Shown here in pieces: positions 32,401-44,400 of a DNA stretch of 64,000 nt (position 1 is the stretch's first letter; each line of letters opens with the position of its first letter). A model generated the notes under the pieces. The model had not been told where the DNA came from, did no database searches, and was given only the letters and a program-made list of their open reading frames with translations. Where the stretch lies: positions 8,289,001 to 8,353,000 of the forward strand of contig NC_133903.1 of NCBI RefSeq assembly GCF_964199755.1. Reading direction: 5' to 3'. The translations under genes were made by a program, and so were the position numbers. Source of the DNA: Larus michahellis. Taxonomy: Eukaryota > Chordata > Aves > Charadriiformes > Laridae.

Positions 32401-35400
32401 CACGGGGAGGGGAGGTGAAGTGCTCACCCGGCCAGCAGCTAGTAAATTGTTTCTGATCAGATCTACTTGAAACACAAGGATCTCTGCCAGTTTCTGCGTT
32501 TTAAACCCGACATTTCTCTCTGCTGTGAGAATTTTTTTTTTTAATAATCTTTTCTTCCCAGTCTGCAGCGTGGGTCTGTGCAGAGCGCTCTCTAAAGTGT
32601 TTGTGGTGGCTTATCCTCAGGGCAAGGATCTGCTGTGGGAAGGGCACCAAGGAAGACTTGGGGAGCACTTGTTCTCTGTGACTGAAGCGCAGTGGAAGTT
32701 GCGTGTGAAGCTGTGCGTGTCCTCTGCTATTCCTGCTACTGGGGTGTTCGCTGCCTGGGGCTCGTCCTTTGCGTTCTGCGGCTGAGCTAGCAGGAGGCAA
32801 TGGCAGTGGGGAGCCACATCTTCATGAAGAGCAGGAGGGGTAGAAGGCTGTAGCGGTAGAAGGTCAGGGAAAGAATGGACTGGGATGTGGAAGCAGAGGG
32901 GTTTGGTTCCTTGGGTAGCAGCCCTGGGGCTGGGAGCAGAAGGGAGCCCATGCAAGCCCTTCCCGGGGAGATGATACAGGAGCACAGTGGCGGAGGTGAT
33001 GGATGTTGGTTTTTTTTATCTCAAGCTTTGGATGACTTTCGCATTTGTGCTCATTTGCAGCTTGTTTTAACAATCCTTTTCTTCTGATTGCTCAGTGGTT
33101 TTTATTTTCCTGCCTAAACAGAGCTGCTGCTTTCATAACAGGGGCCAATATTGCAGCTTGTGCTTCCTCTTTCCCCTTTGTGATGGTGTGACAATGGTGA
33201 CAAACATCTATTGTATAAGCAGTAGCTGTGCCTTGGCTTGTTTTTTTGCAGGGAGCTGTCCCGTTCTGCCTGCAAAGTTCCTGGGAGTGTCAGACAGTGG
33301 GGACAGAGCACCCTTTGTAATGGGGAACTGGTCTGTGACACTCGGGGGTGATGATGGGGGTCTTAAGTAAGAAGGGTTTTTATTTAAACTAATTGGGCTT
33401 GAAAAATTGTATGTACTTGTCCAAATCCTCTACCTTTGCTTTCCTCAGAGTTCTGGTCTCCTGTGGATGATTGGATGTTTTCTGTTTTGAGGCTTTTTTC
33501 GTAGCTAAGCCAGTTGCACACTGAAGCATGTCCAGTGTGTAACAAGACCCTTTGTGTGCTAGAACTGCATTGATTTATCTTTTTTTTTTCCCTACAAGAT
33601 GAAGACTGCCTTATTTTTATGACCTGCAGTGTGTACAGCAAATACAGTAAAATCATAAGAACTGGATCAAGTTGGATTATCAGAATTAGATCTGAACCCA
33701 GAATGAGTTTCTGTTAGTAGAGCAGGGATTATTGTGCCAGGTTAATAGTGGTGCTTCCATTTATCTTTAAACTTGTGTTTAGTGTAAGGTTTCATAGTAG
33801 CTGTGTCTAACTCTTACAGTTTCAAGGTGCTTGTGTTTTGGAAATGCGGTTGGTGTAAACACTGCAGTTGGGACAAGCAATCTGTCAACTGTGTTGGTCA
33901 CTTCTTTGTGAATTAATAAATAACTCCTCTGAGTTAGGAAGGAACTCCTGCAAAGTGTTGACACAGTATCTTAGCCTCCTGTTGTAGATTAAATGACAGC
34001 AGTTCTCAGCGTGGGGTTGCTTGGCGCAGTTTGGGTGTTGGAAACCTTCAGGCCCGCACCCAGAGCTGTTAGCCACGAGCTCTTCCACTCGCTAGAGCCC
34101 TCGTGCTTTGCTAATGGGGTCAGTTATAAGTGAAATGGAATCCCCTGGATCATGTTTAATTATCTTGCTCTCTGCCTAGTGCAGCAATCAGTTATTTTAT
34201 TCTGGACAGTGTCAACTGCTTATTCCTAAAATATTTCTGTGGAGAGCCAACTGTCCTCCCTTTACACAAAGAGATGGAAGAGTGGGACATGAAAGGAGAA
34301 GTGCAAGACCCTTCACGCTTCCCTCCTGGTCCCTCATCTCTTCGTTCCTGGTGTTTCAGTTCCTTCATTCATCTAAAAAGGCTTTGAGTAGGGCCCCGTA
34401 ACGTGGGATCTTGAAGTGCTTGTTCCAGTTCAGGCCAGGTGATGCCTGGACTCCCAGTGATGCCATTGCAGTGGGGAGACCTGTCCTAGAGCTGCTCTGG
34501 GATTTGGAATTGACACACTGGACTTGAAACAAAAAGCCAGTTATAAATCTTCTACATGATTATTATGATATTTCTTGACATTATGGGAACGTGTTTCTCT
34601 CTTCTTCACTGGGATCACGAAGGTCTTTGGCAGTCTTTCCAAGTTAAGCTTTTCTTTTTTTAATGTTAATGATCAGTAAGATGCAAGTCCATTATTGTGA
34701 GTGGGGTTTTTTTTTTTGTTTTACTTTTTTCTTTGTTTGTATTTCCTTACACTTGAAGAGTATTTTTCTTTACTCCCTCCCCATCCCCCTCACATAAACC
34801 CCCTGTGAAAGGTTTCCTGCAGCAAAATCCTGGTTGCCTTAAAGCAGCAGTCTGATTTACCTGTCAAATCCAAAGATTTTTCTGTGGATTTCTGGGTTAT
34901 ACTTCAAACTTCTGTTGCACTTATTCAGAGCGAAGGCTGGGGAGCGGAGAGCCGAGCTGCAGAGCCCAGAGGTCGAACGCTGGTTTGTGTATGGTTTTCT
35001 GCTGGAGAGAGAAGCAGAAGTGGTACAGCTGCTCATCTCCAGGAGTCCAGCAGCTGAGGGGAAGGAAGGGCGAGGGGAGGCAGGGAGGAGACTCCAGTGT
35101 AGAGCAGCTCCATGGCCCTGCTGCGAGGTGGCCCTGGGGCCTGACGGCTGGATGGACCCTCTGTGGGGCTGGAAGGATGATTGCACATTGTTGCCAAAAT
35201 GTGTTCTCTGTCTTCTGAGCTCTGAGGTCCTTATTTCCACACTGCCTCCACAGAAGCACAAACGGTGAAAGTATGAAAACCACGTCATGTCTGGCAACTT
35301 GTGGAAGGGGTGAGGGAATGCTTGTTCTTGGGCAGATTAATTGGATCTGTGCGTTGCTCCGTGCCCTGTTTCGCATGCTGGCATTTATAAATGGCCACGC

Positions 35401-38400
35401 TTGATTGCGAGTAAACCCATTTCGTGCTTCCATCTGAACGCGTGACTGCTGCAAAGCACTGCTTTAATGAACTCTTTTGCATATGGTTCTGTCAGTGAAA
35501 TTAATTTTCTTTTGCAGCATCCTTGAAGTGCATGGGGAGGCTCGTGTGAGCAGTAGTGATCAGATCCCCGTCTCGGGGGCTTGTACTCTAACTTGGGACC
35601 AGAGGCAAAACCTGGAGAGAGCGGGAGAGGCGGGAGCGTACAGCTGGAGCACAAGCTCCTTGGGCTCCTGAGCCCAGCCCTGGAGTCTGTCCACTACGCC
35701 AGCATTTCTTGACTTTACTGAACTGCTTCACACTTGTGGCATTCCCTCCTCCTTAATCCCTCGCTCTTTTGAATCCCACCTATCGCTCTACTAGTGTAGC
35801 AAGAAAACAAAGTCGGTTTGTAGAACAAAATCGTATTTCTGCTGTTCATAAGGATGAATTCTGTCGGCAGACAGCACCAACTCCCAGCAGTGCCTTCTGA
35901 CAGATGCCTGGGAAGGAGCGTGCCTGTTTGGGAACACAGCACCCAACGACCCAGCTTTCCGGGTCCCTTTCCTATGTGGAAGAGGTGGCTGGGCAGTGCT
36001 GGCCCCGGCTGCATGCCCTCTGCCCGCTCCCGCTGTGCTCCCCGTGTTGGGGAGCTGCCAGCGGCTCTGCCTGCCGGTGCCTGCCTGGAGGAGGGAATGC
36101 TGCATGTGCACACAGCAATCCTGGAAGGTGTCGTCTTGACAAACTTCACTCTCTCCTTACGTGTTGAAGAAAGGTGGTTAATCAGGATTAACTAAAGCTT
36201 TAGCCTGGAAGGGTGAGAGTAGCTGCTAGCGCAGGACAGATGTCAGGCAGGGGCAGGTGGGGTAATGCTTCTTGTCTGGGCTTGTTAAACGCAGTGGAGA
36301 ATCCCCTCTGGTCCTGGCATGCTGCACTCTGCTGTTCTCCTCTTGTTTTTACTTTTTGAAGTGTTACAATAACTGGCGGTGCTTATTTTCCCCTCTGCGG
36401 GAGGCAAGGGCCTGGCTGTGTGGGCACCGTTCTGTGCTGGCCCTGGGGACGGCTGGCTGCCCGCAGAGCCACCATGTTCTCCCACGGGGTGCTTCCTCCG
36501 GAGCCCCAGCGCCTCGTCCTCGGTGTGGGATGGGAGACAGACGGGTGAACCCCAGGCTGGTGCTGAACTTGGGGGGCTGTGACCCAGCTGTCCCTACGTG
36601 CACAGGGAGATGCTGCAGAGGTTTTCTGCCTCCGGCTCCTGGCAGTAAGGGTGGGTTGCTGGCTATGCCACTCTGCTGCCTGAAGGCAGCTGGCATCGCT
36701 GCTAGCCTCCGAGGAGGAGGAAGGCTCGTTGCACTCAGTTGCCCTGGTTTTCTTTTTTTCTGCTGTGTGTAGCCTGCAGCAGCTGAGCCAATGTGTCCCG
36801 AGTGCTGGAAGCCGTGCAGGCCTGTTGGCGGCAGCCAGTGGCAGAGCCCTGGCTAGGAAAGAGCATAATGGTCACTGCTGGCAGCATCTCTGCTGGCACT
36901 TTCACCTGGGCAAAGGGTTGCTGCTAGCCTTGGCTTTGTCCCCAGCCTGGGAAAGAATGGAAGGTCTGAACTGCACGCTTTCCCCAGAAAAGGGCATCTC
37001 ACTTCAGAGAGAGGAATTTGCTGTTTCTGTGTGTGAGCGGAGAGAACAATTTACATAAATGCTCTTCATGAGATGTCTGCTGTAGAAGTTGCTCAAACAC
37101 ATCTATGGGTTTAAAAAAAATAATCTGGTTGAACAGAACTTGATGATGTTCAATGAAAGATGAAGAATAGCCTTTCTTTCCTGCTCACGTGTGTCATTGT
37201 GTCAGGTCTCTAGTGAGCTGGCTTCATCCGTTCATGTACAAAAACCTTTCCACAGCTGCTTCCTACCAGCGGCACACTAGAAAGTAGCAGACTGACATTT
37301 TCCCTTTAGTTGTCTTTGTGATCTCGAACAATAACAGCAGCAAAGGAGAGGCCAGTAGTTCAGCTATGTTTGGATTTATTTATTGCATCTATTTAGAGCA
37401 ATACATGAATGATTATTAAACTTTCAGTGGGCTGATAAAAATGATAATGCGTCTTTGCCGTAAATCTGCTTTATAGATGGACAGGGACTTGTTTGGTTAT
37501 AGGGCGCTTGCATTAGGGGATTAGATAAGTGTATGCAATCGATATGAAATGATGATTTTTTTTCCCCTTCTTATCTCTTTTGATGGTGCCACTTCCATTC
37601 AGGGTGCCTGTGTGCTGGTGCTTGCACATCTCGGGTAAAGCAAGATTCATTCCTACTCCTGCCAAACTCGTAGGGGCTGAGCTGAGGAGGGAGGCTGGAG
37701 GTGCACGTTCTGTGTTGTCATGGAAAGGTGTTGGGAGGGAGCTTCAGAGTCCGTACTCGCTCCTGGTGTCTCACATCCGAAACAGCTGCACTAAAACCTT
37801 TCTTGACCCGCTCTTAATACCCTCTGGTGATGGACAGAGTCTGTTCAGATGCACCACCTATACTTAACAGAGCCAGATTAGGGGCAGAGGATTAAAGGCT
37901 ATGGGGGGTTGGTTAATGTGGTGTTTTTAATGTGTCTTTATGTGTTTTTTTCAACAAAGTGTTTCTTAACTCTGTGTCTGCAGCCAGTTGCAGTTGCTTT
38001 TGCATTACTGCAGTGGGTTGAGCATAAGCAGGACCAGCAAAACGACATTTTGTCCTCTCTTACTTGATGAGCAAAAGGAGAAAGTTTGAGGTTATGTTTT
38101 GCCTTGTACCTGTCCTTGTGTAATCTTTCAGCAGCCTGGATGCAGCCTGGGTGGCTAAGCAGGTATCTTGGGGAGGGCCTGTTGCAGTTGTGGCCTCATT
38201 TAAACTGAGGTGGCTGCCTGAGCTGCCCAGATGTCACCTGGATTGCACTGTCACAGACTAAGTCAAACCACCTTAGCCTTGCAGTGCCCCACAGCAAGGG
38301 CAGGAGACCTGCTGCCCCTGGATGGCAGCTGGTGAGCTGGAAGGGGAGTCCCAGAGAATAAATCCAAAGAGGTTCAGCTAGGACAATGCTTAAAGATGAG

Positions 38401-41400
38401 ATGCTTGCTTGCTTTGTCTTGCTGACCACCAAATGTTATTGGAGCTGCTCAGGAGTTGCCAGGCTTGCCAAGACGTTTCAGTCCCCCATCTGCTGCACAG
38501 GGCTGTAGGGTCCCCACTGCTTGATCCTACAGCCCACTGCCCTCAGCTGGAGCGAGGGGGCTGGCTTTGGAGACAGGGAATAGTGTGGGGCTGTATTTGA
38601 TTGCTGAGCCATCTAGTTGAGTTGAGACTGTGCTTTAGGAGTTTCTGTTATTTTTCTCAAATTGTTAAATTGTTTATTTGAGTCAGTGCCTTTATCTCTT
38701 GCTTGGGTTTAATTATATTCCTTAATACTGACTGTTACGCACTGTGTGTCTGTTGCTCCTCCTTTACGCCTTGCCATCTTGGATTGCTTCGCTGCCCCAG
38801 TATCTTGCAGTGTACTGGGAGGAAGGCATATAACATTTCAGAGAGCGGCAGATGCAGAGGTTTAAGTAATAACAAACACACTTGTAGCAGCGATGGCAGG
38901 AAGCATGAGTAACGCTGGGAACACGCTGCTATTGCTGGAGTGTTTTTGTAGCAGAGCCTCTTGTGAGGGAATTGCATCTGATATTTTGTAGTGCTTCCTG
39001 AATCACTTCCAACATCTTGTGATCTGTCTCCACAGGCAGCTCTTTATCCTTGGTCCACTCAGGATGCAAGAGTGTTGAGGAAACCAGAACAGCTATCATG
39101 GAGATGCTTTGGAGACGGGGAATGACACAGATACAGCCCAAGACACGTGGCTGTTGCAAATCCCCGGGGTTCTCTCTGCTGCGGGGTGTTACAGGCTTGC
39201 GCAGCTCGCTGTAGGACAGCACATCACCAGGAATGCACGTCAGTAAAAGCCAGCGGGGGTCTAGACTGGAGTAATGTGCTGGTGACACTGGGAGAGAGGC
39301 GATAAGAAACACTAGCCTGGATTCCTGAAGTCCTTGCTTATGTCTGTTTCCATACAGAACCCCCCCAGGCCCCCTTTTTCACTTGAAATACCAGATTCAT
39401 TTCCTCCTAGCGATACTAAAGACCCTTTTATCCTCAACTCTGTCTAGACTAGGACTTAAAGTGCAGTGGTAGCACCTGTTGGCTAACTTCACTAAAACAA
39501 ACTAGACCAGATTAAGCAGCCGGCTCTTAGCACGCTGACTGAAAAGTGTTAATGCTGGCCTGATGATTTCATACCTTTTTATATCTTAGTGCAGAGAGCA
39601 CCATACGCTGCTGTGGGGGGTGTTGTGGAGGGTGTGTGTGTGTGTTTCAGCACCTCTCTTTCTTTTGGCCCTCTTCGGTCAACTCACTGCTGAGGAGAAT
39701 GGGCTTGGTCTTGCTGTGATTTGCGCTGCTTTTGGAGCCCTCCTCCCTCAGTGGCAGTACTGGCCATTGTCATCTTGGCATGCTGAGCTGGATGCAGGAG
39801 GGAATGGGAAGGATGAATAAGGCCATTAAAAGTCAAGCGTGTTATTGCAGAGGCACGGGTAGCAGTTCTAGAGAAAATATTTAGTGAGATAGCCACTTAA
39901 GACTGGGTGAAAATCTCTGCTTCTCACTTCAGTGATTGATTTTCAGTTTGGAACTTGACACAGTAATTTAAGGGCTAAATTTAATTTTCAGTGAAATTTT
40001 TTTGAATAAAGATAATGTTTGCAAAGAAAGTCTATGCAGGCATGTCTTAAATTCTTCCCTACACTTTTGTCTGGGTGTGTTCAGCTAAACACGCTGCTGT
40101 GAATAGCAGCCTTCTCTCCTTGCTACAGATGTTTTGGATATTTTGGAATATTAATTCTGCCTGATGCTCCATGACCCACTACATCCTGTCAGCAGTGTCT
40201 GACTGTTAGCTGGGCCCATGGATTCAAGTCATGGTGTTGTGGGGCTGGAAGGGTGATGGGCTCTGATGCCCCTGCTCGAGGCAGGACCTGGGCCTGAGAC
40301 CTGCTGCTGGGCTCTCCGGGTATCCAGCAGCGAGGAGCTGCCTTGTGAGCACCCTAAGATGGGTCAGCCTGGAGCTTTCTTAAAAATAAAAGAATGCATG
40401 GTGCTCTGATCAAGAAACTAGTGTTCTGTCAATCTAATGGGAGAAGTGTAAGACCATGAATTGCAATAAAGTTAGTGGAAGTGGGACCCTGCACCGTGGT
40501 ATTCAGCTGAAGGATGTTTAGTGATATGAAGGAAGGATCTGGTTACGAGAGCATCCATGATCTAGGCTAGTCAGTGTCAGCTGGTGGAATGACAAGGTTG
40601 TGTGTTTAGGTGTGACTTGGGGACAGTGGGTTTCTAGCACAGCTAAACTAGGCTTCCTTAGGTTGTTGCCATCTTGTCCTGATGTCTGCTGGGTGAATGT
40701 CAAGTGTTTAGGCATCGGACCAGGATCTGCAAGTATGTTGGCTGTATTTTCATGGGTTAGTGTTACAGTTCATAAATTGGTGCAACACCAATAATTCACT
40801 AGACTTTCTGCTGAAGGCGGGCAAGAGGTATCAGGCTAATGCCTGAAAGAGGCTTAAGATCGTTTTTAGACTGTGTTTTGTCACTATTTTCCTGCCAGTT
40901 GATCTTGTTTTGCTCAGCGGGAACTAGGAACAGAGAGAAGACTGTTTGGTGCCCTCTAGTCTTTGAGTCCCTGTAGAATGCTCCCCTGCAGGAGCATCCC
41001 AAGCTGACGTTACGTTGAGCACTGAGCAGCGGTGTGCTGGCTGGCACCTGTGTGGTGCAGTGGTGAGCGTTTGCCATGGACCACTCACTTGTTTAAAACT
41101 GTGTTTACGTATTTTATGTGGGAGGGTGCTGGTCCCTGCGCAGGCAAGGGCAGTAAATCTGTTGTCAGAAAGGGCTTGCATATATGTAATAAGAGCAGAT
41201 TATTTCTGTTTTCTCTTATTTTGCTGCCTTGAGGCAGGTGGACAGATTATAGAGGATAGAGAATATATGTTTATCAGTCCTTTTCTGTCTTTTTTATCAC
41301 CTCCTCCCCCAGCTTCTGGTGACCCCATTTTCTAGAGGGATAAAGCAAGCAGCCCAACCTCATTTCTCAAATCTGTTGCAAAGTCTGATTAGAGAAATGG

Positions 41401-44400
41401 AGGAGCTCCGGTACTGTGCGCGTGTGCAGCCTGCCCGACCCCCTCGGGGTGGCCGCTCTGCCGCAACCTCCCCGTGGGGTTCTGGCCCGGCAGGTACAGT
41501 CTGGTCTCTGCTGGTGCCACTGCCCCTTTTTGGGGACCCTGATAAGTACCGTGGAAGCACTTTCTGTCTCTCCGCAGGTGTCCCAAAGGACGTAGGTGCA
41601 GCACTGCTAACATGGCACATCCCAAACAGGATTGCTTTTCCCGGTAGCACGCAGCATGGGATGGTTGGGGAATTGCTGTGTGATTGCAAAGAAAAGCCTG
41701 GTATTGACTTTATGGTTAAAATCAGTGGAGTGGGAGCATGGGGGTGGCTGACCCGTGACCATGTGTTTGGTGAAGGTCCTGCTTGTTTCATGAGTGGCAG
41801 GAGGAGCAGGCTGGCTTTCCCGGCTGCAGCTTGACGCCTCCTTGGAGACGCAGAACATGCTGGCTTTTCAACAGCAGCAGTGGTGTCTGCTGCTCAGAAA
41901 GGAACCCTGGCTCAGCTGATGGGTCAGCCCACCACGACATGTTACTCCAGAGACTATTCCCACTGAACGCTGGCTTCTATCCTCCAGAGCCTGTGCCATG
42001 TCCCCTGGTGTGCAGTCATGATTGCTGGCCGGCCGTTCGGGTGGTGTTGTGGAGGTACAAGTGAGATCAAGGAGCTGGAGCAGAGAAAGTATTTCCTGGA
42101 TGTTGGTTGTTGTAAAGGAACAGCCTTGCCCTAGTAAACCCTGGTGTGGGGTCCCAGCGGCTTTTCAAGGAGGAGGAGGAGATGTTGTCCCAGGGAAGGG
42201 GCACATGTGGCCCGGCTGGAGGCTCAGTGCAAACTTCAGCGTTATAAAAGGTGTCTGCAGAGCTGCAGGGCAAGGATAAATCTGCAAAGAGCAGATTTTG
42301 GTTGCTGGTGAGCTTCAAGCCCTTCCTGTTTGTGTCCGGAAGAAAAACAGGTTTGAGCAAATCCCTTGGGTGTGCTGGTGTCCTTCTGAGACGGCTTTTC
42401 TGGAAATTCAGGAGTAAATTAGATGCATTTCCCAGGCTCTTACGTGTATCCAAAGTAGTGCCGGTTGTGCACATTGCACCTGTGACTGAGTCCTGCCTTG
42501 TTTGGAGTTCCCTGGTCCAGCAGCACCCGTCGGGTACCGCACTGCTGTGGCTTTTGTTGCTCTGTGACGCTTTGGTTCCTTGTGCTTGCTCCAGCTGGAG
42601 GGAAGGCTGCACCCGTGGCTGGGACGGTCCTTCATAACTGTGTACAACCCCAGTGTGAACTGCGCTTTTCCTCCTGCTCAGTGGTCTGCCCTAAGCAAGT
42701 TTTCTGTTTTGGTAGTGGCAATAGGAGAGGGTATGTAGGATGAGCAAGTTGTGCCTAGTGGGTACTTGATACCTAGTGGAAAAAATTACATGGTGACCGC
42801 ACTGCTTATGTGCTTCAGAGGGTGTCTGATGCAAAGTAAGTTTTCCCTTTCGGCGTATTATTGGAATGATCAGTTTGTAGAAGCATCTGCAGTTTTGATG
42901 TACTGATCTTGGCTGATTCCTGGAATTGGATACTTATATTAGAGTTGAGCATTCTGCGTCTAGGTTTTGGGAAATTTATTACCTCACCAAAGCAGGAATG
43001 AGCTAGACAGCATGAGTGGGCGTTAGGAGACTTGTTTTGCTTCAGCTTAAATACTTGTTTTGAAGTAATAAATAGATGATAAATAGATTTTAAATATATA
43101 GATTACATAGGTTTATCTTAAATAAATATAATTGATATTAATAGATAAATAATAGATATAATAGATATTTATTATATCTACCTGAAATAAGAGATATCTT
43201 AAATAGATTTTGGGAATTGAACGGTTTCAGATTCTGTGGTATGTGGACAGGTATGATTAAAAATACCCTTTGCTCTGTGTTAGCATGGGAAATACTGCCT
43301 GTCATTGTCGGTGGATTGAAGTGAGCTTGCCTTGCTCTTGACTTATGTGAAAGTATTGCAGGTTGATTGTTTTGGTGTTCATCTCATCTAATGAGTCCCA
43401 AGTTTGCTATGAACATTTCTGTTTAAATGCTGATGCAGTTCCTCCATAACCACTGCCATAACCCCTCTGGTCTGTTCTCAGAGCAGGGGGCAGTTTCTCT
43501 GCCCAGCAAGGCATCAGCTTATTCTCTAACTCGAGGCGTGCGGAGGGTCCCGCACACGAGGGTACATCCTGGCCTGTCCCCAGGTGCTATGGGGAGGCAG
43601 TGCCCATCCAGAGCTGTCGGCAGCCCCCGGTTTTGAGTGCGGTGTCAGCTCTGCCAGTCTGATTGTGTGGGCTTGGTAAAGGGAAAAGCTCGATTCTTGT
43701 GCTTTTGCTGGACACTGTCTCTGTCTCTCTGCAGAACATTGTGTCCAAGAACGCTATGCAGTACCGTGGGAATGCCCAGCATGATGCGCAGGAGTTCCTG
43801 CTTTGGCTTCTAGACAGAGTCCACGAAGATCTGAACAATGTAGTAAATTACAGCGGCATGCCTCCACTCAAGGTAAGGTATTTTGCTGGGAGCCAGCGTG
43901 GGAGAGTAGCTGTAAGTTTGCATGCAGTCTTTCTTTTTAAATTATTTCTCCCCATTGGCTTCTCAAATCTGATACTTGGTATGGAACAAAAACTTGGGTT
44001 AAAATACTGTTTGTTTCTGGCCCTGTGAATGTAACTAGCTGTTTCACGAATCCCTGGCCAGGTGTTCCCCAATACAGTCATTTGTGAATGGTCACATCCT
44101 CCTCTGAAAGAGCTGGAAGGCATTCCAGGGGAGGGACTGCCAGGCACATCATCTGGTGGGAGATCCCTGCCTTTCCTTGGGCTGCCCTAGCTGCTGCATT
44201 CCTGCATAACCACTTGTGTGAGCAGAGCACGCTTGTTATTTAAAATTATTGTGACCTTTTTCTGGTGGTTTTGGGCAGGGGGGACACAAATTCAGCTAGG
44301 AATACTGGAGTCATCTCTGGTGCACCTCCACGCCTGGGTGTGCTTCTAGGGTTTATTCTTCTCTTTTAGCCACCACTGGAGGATGACGTGCTGCTCGAGG

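Larger units (their letters stand above)
29466..43734 (+). other. USP31: USP31 intron 1
   Basis: A 14.3-kb intron, the longest in the gene. It contains a GAG-type run near 30085-30105, a GT repeat at 39632-39645 and an AT-rich block near 43064-43210. A G/A-rich segment lies at about 35050-35100. No clear CR1 copy, exon, pseudogene or RNA gene was recognised. Open frames in it show no family signature. Confidence 0.7.
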
